Assembly (NCBI RefSeq): GCF_014203955.1
Contig: NZ_JACHKA010000001.1
Location: 372,001-436,000 of the forward strand
Source of the DNA: Sphingobium lignivorans
GTDB lineage: Bacteria > Pseudomonadota > Alphaproteobacteria > Sphingomonadales > Sphingomonadaceae
Length of the DNA: 64,000 bases
Reading direction: 5' to 3'
The notes beneath the pieces are model-generated. The model had not been told where the DNA came from and ran no database searches. It saw only the letters and a program-made list of their open reading frames with translations. Below, piece after piece: positions 1 to 7,044 of the stretch (its first letter is position 1; each line of letters begins with the position of its first letter). The position numbers were made by a program, and so were the translations under genes.

Positions 1-791
1 TCGGTCACGAGGCCCGCGGCCCGCGCGTTCAGGAACTCGGCGCCCTGCGCCAGCACGCCCTCGCGATGATCGGGAATGAAGCGCGCGCGGGCGACGAGGT
101 CGATGTCGATCTCGGACGGCCCGGCGCGGCTGGAGCCGACCGCATTGATATGCGTGCCGTCCGCCACATCGCGCGAGAAGAGGATGGGCTCGGCAGATGC
201 CGTGGTCGTGCAGATGATGTCCGCATTCCGCGCCGCTTCCGCCACGCTGGCCACGGCGCGGGCCGGGAGCCCGAGTTCCTCGCGGACGCGCTGCGCCATC
301 GCCTGCGCCTTCTGCGGCGTGCGGCCCCAGAAGACCACGCTTTCCAGCGGGCGGACATGGCGGATTGCGGCGGCATGGTGCCAGGCCTGCTCGCCCGTGC
401 CGAGAATGAAGAGGCGCGTCGCATCGGGCCGGGCAAGGACAGCGGTCGCGGCGGCGGACGCGCTCGCGGTGCGGATGGCGGTCACTTCACCGCCGTCGAT
501 CACGCCCGCCGGTGCGCCGGTGCGCGGATCGAACAGGACGATGAGCCCCTGATGCGATTTGCCCTGCGCAGCGGAGGCGGGGAAGACGCTGACGATCTTG
601 GCGCCGAAGCCTGCCCCCTCCAGCGCGCCGGGCATCACGCCGAAGGCCGCGCCTTCGCCCAGATCGATGATGCCGCGCAGGAGCTGCTGGCTGCGCCCCT
701 GGTGCAGCGCGATCATCGCCTCGCGCATCAGGGGGATGCAGGTGGCATGGTCGAGCCGCCGGCGGACTTCCTCGGCGCCGATGACGATCAT
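1..791 (-). CDS. Ornithine cyclodeaminase / mu-crystallin family protein (3' end outside window)
   Basis: The start codon is the ATG at 791 and the frame stays open to the left edge, so the C-terminus is missing. The first 263 residues show the family's fold: an N-terminal region beginning MIVIGAEEV, then a Rossmann nucleotide-binding segment with the motif LFILGTGEQAWHH, followed by a VVFWGRT strand. Enzymes of this family deaminate ornithine to proline or reduce cyclic imino acids with NAD(P)H; the substrate here cannot be read from sequence. The start lies 3 bases after the stop of the M19 dipeptidase homologue, so it is probably the third gene of an operon with the amidohydrolase and dipeptidase genes, suggesting amino-acid or peptide catabolism. 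Confidence 0.85.
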   Translation of the reverse strand, partial: MIVIGAEEVRRRLDHATCIPLMREAMIALHQGRSQQLLRGIIDLGEGAAFGVMPGALEGAGFGAKIVSVFPASAAQGKSHQGLIVLFDPRTGAPAGVIDGGEVTAIRTASASAAATAVLARPDATRLFILGTGEQAWHHAAAIRHVRPLESVVFWGRTPQKAQAMAQRVREELGLPARAVASVAEAARNADIICTTTASAEPILFSRDVADGTHINAVGSSRAGPSEIDIDLVARARFIPDHREGVLAQGAEFLNARAAGLVT

Positions 792-794
792 GGC

Positions 795-1931
795 TCAGCT
801 GCCCCAGATCGTTTCGGCATAGCGCAGGAAGTTCGTCCCGAGGATCTTCTCGATGCGCGCCGTGCGGTAGCCCTTCTCGCGCAGCAGGCGAGCGAGCTTG
901 CGGAACTGGTCCGGCCCGCGCAGGTCGACGACGAAGGGATAGGTGTCCGGCCGCTCGCCCGTGGCGCTGATGCCGGCGGCGCGGCGCTGGGCGATCTCCT
1001 CGGCCAGCGCGGCCTCATAGACCTTGAGATCGTCGATCTGCGTGACGCTGCCATCCGTGCCGATGCCGACATGATCCTCGCCGCATAGATTCACCGCATG
1101 GTCGATATGCGCGACGACATGCTCGGCGCGGGCATGGCCGGAGACGTCAAGGAAGGGCATGAAATAGATGCCGACGAAGCCGCCCTTCTCGGCGACGAGG
1201 CGCAATTCCGCGTCGGTCTTGTTGCGGGGCAGGTCGGCGACCGCGCGGCAGCCGGTGTGATTGATGGAGATCGGCGCTTTCGAGATGCGCGCGGCCTCGA
1301 GGCAAGTGCGCTCGCCGCTGTGCGAGAGGTCGACCATCACGCGCTGTTCGTTGAGGCGCGCGATCACTTCGCGCCCGAACGGCGTGATGCCGCGATTTTC
1401 CGGCGCCATGGACCCATCGCCGATCTGGTTGGCGGGATTGTAAGTGAGCTGGAAGATGCGCACGCCGAGATTGGCGAAAATGTCGACGCGGCTGGCGTCC
1501 TCGCCCATCATCGCGCCGTTCTGGAAGCCGTAGATGATGCCGATCTTCTTCTCGGCTTTGGCGCGGCGGATGTCCGCTGCGCTCAGGATCTTGAGAAGGT
1601 CCTTCTCATGGCGGCGCAGCAGCGCGTCCGTCTCCGCCACGTCGCGCACGCTGATCTCGAACGGGTCGCCGGGTCCGGAAACATAGCCGAAGGTGCAATT
1701 GACGGCGGTGAGGCCGGAGGCATGGGCCTCGGCCAGCACGCGCGGGCTGAACGGGTCCGCCTCGCCGCGCCGGTTGGGATCGCCGAGCCCGCCCAGCGCA
1801 TTGATGACGATCCAGTCATCGCCCATCGCCTCGCCTGTCGCCTTGTCTGCCGCCCATGCGGCGCGCGGCAGGAGAGCGGCAGCGGCCAGCCCTGTCGCGC
1901 CGCCGAGCAGTGCGCGCCGGTCAATCCTCAT
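795..1931 (-). CDS. Peptidase M19 (membrane/renal dipeptidase) family protein, altered metal site
   Basis: 378 residues, about the normal size for the family. It opens with a twin-arginine-like export signal (RRALLGG, hydrophobic stretch, AWA cleavage site near residue 27), so the product is probably periplasmic. Family landmarks are DLSHSGERT (His204), INHTGCRA (His225) and HVGIGTDG (Asp293), which match two zinc-binding histidines and the acidic residue of M19 dipeptidases. Two other ligands look lost: the N-terminal HxD motif is replaced by INALGGLGDPN, and the bridging glutamate position reads GFQNGAMMG (Gln137). Activity or metal content may therefore differ from a typical dipeptidase. 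Its start overlaps the end of the amidohydrolase gene by 11 bases. Confidence 0.88.
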   Translation of the reverse strand: MRIDRRALLGGATGLAAAALLPRAAWAADKATGEAMGDDWIVINALGGLGDPNRRGEADPFSPRVLAEAHASGLTAVNCTFGYVSGPGDPFEISVRDVAETDALLRRHEKDLLKILSAADIRRAKAEKKIGIIYGFQNGAMMGEDASRVDIFANLGVRIFQLTYNPANQIGDGSMAPENRGITPFGREVIARLNEQRVMVDLSHSGERTCLEAARISKAPISINHTGCRAVADLPRNKTDAELRLVAEKGGFVGIYFMPFLDVSGHARAEHVVAHIDHAVNLCGEDHVGIGTDGSVTQIDDLKVYEAALAEEIAQRRAAGISATGERPDTYPFVVDLRGPDQFRKLARLLREKGYRTARIEKILGTNFLRYAETIWGS

Positions 1932-3306
1932 CCCTGCCTCCCATTTCCGCCTTGGTGACGGGCCTGTAGTCCGCGCGGCGATAGGCCCGGCCGCGCTTCA
2001 CTGTCGTCTCGATGCTGCGGACATGGTCGATGTCCTGGAGCGGATCGGCGGTGAGGACGATGAAATTGGCGAGCTTGCCCGGCTCGATGGAGCCCATCTC
2101 CTTTTCCTGCCCCGCCGCCCGCGCGCCGATCAGCGTGGCGGCGCGGATGACCTCCAGCGGCGGCATGCCGACATCATGCTGGAGGAAATGAAGCTCGTCG
2201 AACAGGGCGGGCCATGGATCGTCAGGCTTGTGCACGAAGTCCGTGCCGGCCGAGATGGGCACGCCCGCCTGCCAAGCCTGCCGGGTGAGGCGGGTCGTGG
2301 TCGGGCCGGTGCAGCGCAGCGGCTTGGCGGCCGGGTTGTTCCGCCGTTCCTCCTCGAACAGCACGAACAGGCTGCCGGTCGCATCGAGCACGGCGCCGCG
2401 CTCCAGCATGGCGCCAAAGAGCTTCGCCATCACCGGGTCGTCCCCGCTGGCGGCAAGGCGGCGCTCGTCGACCGGGGTGCGGTCCTCATAAGCGGGCAGC
2501 ATGGCCGGCTGGGTCTGGTATGCGAGATAACAGACATGGCTCAGCGAATCCGGCCCGGCCGCGATGACGTCCGCCGGCCATGTCGGGAAGACGGCGCTGT
2601 GCGCCCAGATCATCATGCCCTGCCGATGGGCTTCCTGCGTGATCCCGGCGATGAGGCCGGCGGGCAGATTCGCATAAATCTTGATCGCGGTGGCGGAGGT
2701 TCCCTTTGCCAGCGTCACGGCCGTGCGCAGGTCGGTCTTGTCGTCGATCGCCTGCATCCAGGGCGCGGTGCCGGGCGTCTTGCCGAGGCTGACCGCGAGG
2801 ACGCGCGGGTCCTCGAAGAAGGACGGGCCGGCCATCAGCGCAGCGTAGAAGATGTCCGGCGCGGGGATCTCCCCGGCCAGCGAGGCGCGGGAGAGTTCGC
2901 CCACCGCGCGCAGGTCGTCGGCCATGTCGCGCACGGCCGTGACGCCGCCGTAGAGCTGCCGGCGCAGCATCGCTTCGGCCCGCCCCCGATTGGGCGGCGT
3001 GGCGAGATGGACATGGCTGTCGATGAGGCCGGGCATCACATGGCGGCCGGAGAGGTCAACCGTTCGCGCGCCGCCGGTCCGGGCCGCGTCGAGCGTGCCG
3101 CTGGGCCCGACCGCCTGGATCCGCTCGCCGCGCACGAGGATGTCCTGATCCTGCCGCGCCGCTGCGCCTGTCCCGTCGATCAGCGTCGCGTGCGTATAGA
3201 GCACGGCTTCGGCCGCCTTGGCCGGCGGTTGCGCGGTGGCAGGCAGGCCGGCGGCGAGGAACGTCGCGGCCGCGAGGAAAGCGGCAATGCGGGGTAAGGT
3301 CGTCAT
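1921..3306 (-). CDS. Secreted amidohydrolase (imidazolonepropionase-like metal hydrolase)
   Basis: 461 residues from the ATG at 3306. I chose this start because a clear signal peptide follows (hydrophobic residues 5-24, cleavage near ATAQ); the open frame upstream to 3483 looks untranslated. The metal-dependent amidohydrolase fold is shown by GLIDSHVHL (His98 and His100), a later IWAHS histidine, SHVCY, and the SAGTDFVH aspartate, followed by the GSIEPGKLANFIVLTADP signature near the C-terminus. Related proteins hydrolyse cyclic amides or C-terminal amino acids of peptides. As the first gene of a three-gene overlapping run with a dipeptidase homologue and a cyclodeaminase-like protein, it may take part in breakdown of an unusual peptide; this is inference. 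Confidence 0.88.
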   Translation of the reverse strand: MTTLPRIAAFLAAATFLAAGLPATAQPPAKAAEAVLYTHATLIDGTGAAARQDQDILVRGERIQAVGPSGTLDAARTGGARTVDLSGRHVMPGLIDSHVHLATPPNRGRAEAMLRRQLYGGVTAVRDMADDLRAVGELSRASLAGEIPAPDIFYAALMAGPSFFEDPRVLAVSLGKTPGTAPWMQAIDDKTDLRTAVTLAKGTSATAIKIYANLPAGLIAGITQEAHRQGMMIWAHSAVFPTWPADVIAAGPDSLSHVCYLAYQTQPAMLPAYEDRTPVDERRLAASGDDPVMAKLFGAMLERGAVLDATGSLFVLFEEERRNNPAAKPLRCTGPTTTRLTRQAWQAGVPISAGTDFVHKPDDPWPALFDELHFLQHDVGMPPLEVIRAATLIGARAAGQEKEMGSIEPGKLANFIVLTADPLQDIDHVRSIETTVKRGRAYRRADYRPVTKAEMGGRDED

Positions 3307-3421
3307 GACCTGTCGATATGGAAGCAACGGACGGCTGGCAAGCGTGGCCGTCTCGCTGGCAGCCTTGCTTCTTCCACCCCTCTGAACCCCGAAGGCGTCC
3401 GTAAGGTGGTGTCGATCCGTC

Positions 3422-4105
3422 CTAGTCGTCGCCGCGGGGGCGGGGCAGGAGCAGGGCGAGGAGGATCGCCCGGCATTCGCCATCGATCACACCGTCGATC
3501 AGCTCGGGGCGGAAGCGCCGCTGGAACGCGACGACGGCGGCCTCGGGATCGGAAATATCATAGCCGAAGCGCTCGAGCGCCAGCATGAAGCCGCCGTCCG
3601 ACCAGTGCGGGTCCATGAGATTGCGGGTGGGACGCGGAAGGGCGAGCCGCAGCCGGGCCAGCTTGTGCCAGGGAAACAGCTCGCCCGGGTCCTGCTTGCG
3701 CGCCGGGGCGATGTCGCTGTGGCCCACGACATTGCCGCGCGTGATACGATGGCGCGTCATGATGTCGTGCACCAGCGGGATGAGCGCGTCGATCTGCTCG
3801 TCCGGGAATGGGCGATAGCCCCATTCATGGCCGGGATTGATGAGCTCGATGCCGATGCTGGCGGAATTGATGTTCGAGATGCCGCGCCACCAGGAGACCC
3901 CGGCATGCCAGGCGCGCTTGCGCTCGTCCACCATGCGGATCACTTGCCCGTCCTCGGTCACCACATAATGCGCGGAGACCTTGCTTTCCGGGCTGGCCAG
4001 CCACTGGATCGCGCTCGGCGCATCGGGCATGCCGGTATAATGCAGGACAAGGACGGAGATCGGCAGGGTGCGCTCATCGAAATTGGGCGACGGCGTCTCG
4101 ATCAT
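3422..4105 (-). CDS. N-acetylmuramoyl-L-alanine amidase, AmpD/AmiD type
   Basis: 227 residues. The amidase_2 zinc site is visible: VLHYTGM near residue 22, GIELINPGHEWG in the middle, and VVGHSDIAPARKQDPGELF, which supplies the second histidine and the acidic ligand. The last ~70 residues (from FGYDI to ILLALL) resemble a small peptidoglycan-binding domain, as in AmiD and long AmpD proteins. The enzyme cuts the bond between MurNAc and the stem peptide during cell-wall recycling. No signal peptide is evident, which favours a cytoplasmic AmpD role, but the C-terminal binding domain is more like AmiD. It lies 115 bases upstream of the amidohydrolase gene, same strand. Confidence 0.9.
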   Translation of the reverse strand: MIETPSPNFDERTLPISVLVLHYTGMPDAPSAIQWLASPESKVSAHYVVTEDGQVIRMVDERKRAWHAGVSWWRGISNINSASIGIELINPGHEWGYRPFPDEQIDALIPLVHDIMTRHRITRGNVVGHSDIAPARKQDPGELFPWHKLARLRLALPRPTRNLMDPHWSDGGFMLALERFGYDISDPEAAVVAFQRRFRPELIDGVIDGECRAILLALLLPRPRGDD

Positions 4106-4192
4106 GCAGGCTCTGGTGCCCCTGGTTCTTCCTGCCGCGACGAAGCGGCTCCCTGTCCCCTAGCCGATCGGCGGGCCGGGCGGAAGGGCCGT

Positions 4193-5056
4193 TCAGCCGG
4201 CGAGGCGGCTGATGACGCCATTGGCGGCGATCGGCCGCTCGGCGACATAGATGCAGCTCAGTTCCCGGCAATTGGTGAAGGCATTGTTGCCGCCCGCCAG
4301 CATCTCGCCGGCGCCGAGCACGAGGAACGTGCCCGGCCGGGCATGGCGGGCCAGCTGGTCCTGCGCGAGGCGGCGCTTGTCCTCCGGAAAGTAGAAGAGG
4401 AGATTACGGCAGAGGATCAGATCGAACAGGCCGGAGACCCGGCTGGTGTCGAGGAGATTGTCGGCCTGGAAGCTGACCATGGCGCGGATTTCCTCCGCGA
4501 TCTGCCAGTCCTCGCCGAGCGGGCGGAACCAGCGCAGCAGATCATTGACCGGCAGGCCGCGCTGCATGTCCATCTGCGCGTAGCAGCCGCGCCGTGCCGT
4601 CGCGATGGAGATCTCCGAGACGTCCGTGCCCAGGATGTTGATGCGCCAGCCGTCCCACATGTCGCCCATGCGGCGGATCATCATGGCCAGCGAATAGGCC
4701 TCCTGCCCCGTGGAGCAGCCGGCCGACCAGATGCGCAGCACCTTCTCGCGCGCCTGATCGCGGATGCGGGGCAGCACCTGGTGCTCGATCGCCTCGAAAA
4801 CCGCATGATCGCGGAAGAAGGAGCTTTCATGATTGAGCATCGCGTCGATCGCCTGACGCGTCAGCCTGCCGTCCGGATCGGCATCCAGCGCCACGAGCAG
4901 CGCATCCAGCGAGGGAAGGCCGCGCGCGCGCAGCAGCGGCCGCAGCGAGGTCTCGATGCGCCAGCGCCGGGCTTCGGTCAGGGTCTGTCCGGTCCGGCTG
5001 GCGAGCAGATCGCCCAGCCGCGCGATCGTCTGGTCATGCGTGCCGGTGCCGCTCAT
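4193..5056 (-). CDS. cheR: Chemotaxis protein methyltransferase CheR
   Basis: 287 residues from the ATG at 5056, which overlaps the cheB stop (ATGA). The N-terminal helical domain (residues 1-75) is followed by the SAM-binding methyltransferase domain with IWSAGCSTGQEAYSLA, ILGTDVSE and the LILCRNLLFYF motif. CheR methylates glutamates of chemoreceptors, opposing CheB. It is the last gene of the che operon. No chemoreceptor gene is in the window, so its partners are encoded elsewhere. Confidence 0.95.
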   Translation of the reverse strand: MSGTGTHDQTIARLGDLLASRTGQTLTEARRWRIETSLRPLLRARGLPSLDALLVALDADPDGRLTRQAIDAMLNHESSFFRDHAVFEAIEHQVLPRIRDQAREKVLRIWSAGCSTGQEAYSLAMMIRRMGDMWDGWRINILGTDVSEISIATARRGCYAQMDMQRGLPVNDLLRWFRPLGEDWQIAEEIRAMVSFQADNLLDTSRVSGLFDLILCRNLLFYFPEDKRRLAQDQLARHARPGTFLVLGAGEMLAGGNNAFTNCRELSCIYVAERPIAANGVISRLAG

Positions 5057-6138
5057 GCCGCGGCCCGCCATTGATCGAGGATGAGTTCGCCGATCGACCC
5101 GGGCGGCAGGATGGCACTGGCGAGGCCGGCCCGGGCGACCGAGCCCGGCATGCCCCACACGGCGCTGCTGGCATGATCCTGCGCGATCATCCATCCGCCG
5201 GCCTCGATGATGGCATGCGCCCCGGCCAGCCCGTCGCGGCCCATGCCGGACAGGATGACGCCGCACGCCCCCGGCCCGTAAACCCGCGCCATGGCCTGGA
5301 ACATCGGGTCGACGGCGGGGAAGCTGCCATGCAGGCACCGCTCGCGCGAGAGGCGGATGGTCACCCGCCCGCGCGCTTCCCGAACCAGCGAGAGATGTGC
5401 GTTGCCCGGCGCGACATGGATGACGCCGGCGCGAACCGGCAGCCCTTCCTCGGCGATCACCACCGGCATCTGCGTGGCGCGATGGAGCTGCTCGGCGAAG
5501 AGCGGCTGGAAATTGGCGGGCAGATGCTGGGTGATGAAGATGGGGAAGGCATTGCCCGGGTTGAGGCCCGAGAGCAGAGTCATGATCGCGCTGATGCCGC
5601 CGGTCGATCCGCCCACGCCGACCGCGCGCACCATCGAGCCGAGCGGCCGCAGCCGCGCGCTTTCCTCATCGATGCGCTCGGGCGTCCGGTTGCGCTCGGG
5701 CGCGGGGACGAGATGGCCGAGCCGGTCGAGCAGATGCTCGACGAAATTGTCGCTGAAATGGCCGGCGCTGGGCTTGGCGACGACATCGCTGGCGCCCATG
5801 GCGAGCGCCTGCAGCGCGATCTCGCTGCCTTCGCGGCAGGTTCCGGAGAGCAGCACCACCTGCACCTTGCGCTCGCTTGCCAGCAGCCGGGGGAGCACTT
5901 CGAGCCCGTCCATGCCGGGCATCTGCATGTCGAGCAGCACCAGATCGACCGGCTGGTTGCGCACGAAGTCGATGGCCTGAGCCCCGCTGGAAACCGCGCC
6001 CGTCACGCTGAACCGGTCGTCCGCCGCCAGCACCTTCGCCATGATCCGCCGGACGACGACCGAATCATCGACGATGAGAACATCGACAGGCCGGCGGGGA
6101 CCATGCGGCTCGGCGAGGTCGAAGGAGATCGGCGTCAT
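5053..6138 (-). CDS. cheB: Chemotaxis response regulator protein-glutamate methylesterase CheB
   Basis: 361 residues, typical length. Residues 18-140 form the receiver domain, with acidic pair IVDDS and phospho-acceptor Asp70 in LVLLDMQMPGMDG. The C-terminal methylesterase domain carries the expected triad: Ser178 in GVGGSTGG, His205 in ITQHLPANF and Asp302 in SGMGRDG. It removes methyl groups from (or deamidates) chemoreceptors when phosphorylated by CheA. It sits between cheY (21 bases upstream) and cheR (overlapping ATGA). Confidence 0.96.
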   Translation of the reverse strand: MTPISFDLAEPHGPRRPVDVLIVDDSVVVRRIMAKVLAADDRFSVTGAVSSGAQAIDFVRNQPVDLVLLDMQMPGMDGLEVLPRLLASERKVQVVLLSGTCREGSEIALQALAMGASDVVAKPSAGHFSDNFVEHLLDRLGHLVPAPERNRTPERIDEESARLRPLGSMVRAVGVGGSTGGISAIMTLLSGLNPGNAFPIFITQHLPANFQPLFAEQLHRATQMPVVIAEEGLPVRAGVIHVAPGNAHLSLVREARGRVTIRLSRERCLHGSFPAVDPMFQAMARVYGPGACGVILSGMGRDGLAGAHAIIEAGGWMIAQDHASSAVWGMPGSVARAGLASAILPPGSIGELILDQWRAAA

Positions 6139-6159
6139 GGGACGATGCCCGCAGGGGGA

Positions 6160-6525
6160 TTAGAGGACGCCGACGATCTGGAGCTTGCTTTCCAGCGTAT
6201 CGCGGTCGAACGGCTTCATGACATATTCGTCCGCGCCGGCGTCGACGGCGGCGCGGATGTGATCGACACCATTCTCCGTGGTGCAGAAAATAACCTTGGG
6301 CGGCCGGGGCAGGTTGCGGCGGGAGAGTTCCTTGAGGAAATCGAGGCCGCTCATGATCGGCATGTTCCAGTCGAGCAGCACCACGTCGGGCACGCTGGCA
6401 TCGCATATCTCCAGCGCCTCGCGCCCATCCCCCGCTTCCTCCACCTGGAGATCGAGGGATTCGAGGATGTGGCGGGCGACCTTGCGGATCACCTTTGAAT
6501 CATCGACCACGAGACAGCTCGGCAT
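6160..6525 (-). CDS. cheY: Single-domain response regulator CheY
   Basis: 121 residues from the ATG at 6525; a TTG three codons upstream is possible but less likely. It is a stand-alone receiver with LVVDDSK (Asp8, Asp9), phospho-acceptor Asp52 in VVLLDWNMPIMSG, the conserved Thr in IFCTTEN and Lys in YVMKPFD. It should carry the signal from CheA to the flagellar motor or another output. Located between cheW and cheB. Confidence 0.93.
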   Translation of the reverse strand: MPSCLVVDDSKVIRKVARHILESLDLQVEEAGDGREALEICDASVPDVVLLDWNMPIMSGLDFLKELSRRNLPRPPKVIFCTTENGVDHIRAAVDAGADEYVMKPFDRDTLESKLQIVGVL

Positions 6526-6600
6526 GGTGCGCAACCCTTCGGCTTGTTGTTGTCCGGTCTATATCCTTGGGACGTAAGGTTTTCGTAAATGAGGTAAACG

Positions 6601-7044
6601 TCAGGCCGCGAGCGCGCTGCCGGCCGGCGACCCCACGAAATCCGGCAGGCTGAGCAGCAGGTGGCTGCGCCCGTCCCACTCCACCAGACCGGAGGCGAAG
6701 GGCGCCCATGCCGGATCGATGCGTCCGCGGATCGGCTGGATGCCCTCGGCCGCGGTGCAGATGTCACTGACCGAATCGACCAGGAAGCCGTAACTGTGCG
6801 CGGCGATGTCCGCGATGATCGCCAGAGTCGCTGCCTGCGTCCCCCGTCCCGTCCCGAACACGCGCGCGTCCATGTCGATGACGGTGAGGACCCGGCTGCG
6901 CAGGGCCGCGAGGCCGCGCACATAAGGCGGCATGAGCGGGATCGGGACGATGTCGCCGATGCGGACGACGGCCTCGATCTGCGAGGCGCGGATCGCGACG
7001 GGCGTGTCCGCGATGGACGCGAACAGGAAAAGCGTGTCGGTCAT
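6601..7044 (-). CDS. cheW: Chemotaxis coupling protein CheW
   Basis: 147 residues from ATG 7044, which overlaps the cheA stop (ATGA), indicating translational coupling. It consists of a single CheW domain: FLFASIADTPVAIRASQIEAV, then PPYVRGLAALRSRVLTVIDM, then GFLVDSVSDI. It links chemoreceptors to CheA in the signalling array. The sequence is divergent but complete. Confidence 0.9.
   Translation of the reverse strand: MTDTLFLFASIADTPVAIRASQIEAVVRIGDIVPIPLMPPYVRGLAALRSRVLTVIDMDARVFGTGRGTQAATLAIIADIAAHSYGFLVDSVSDICTAAEGIQPIRGRIDPAWAPFASGLVEWDGRSHLLLSLPDFVGSPAGSALAA

Noticed and set aside
66..1088. 340-codon open frame on the plus strand
   Set aside because: Antisense to the cyclodeaminase-family gene and the dipeptidase homologue; no motif.
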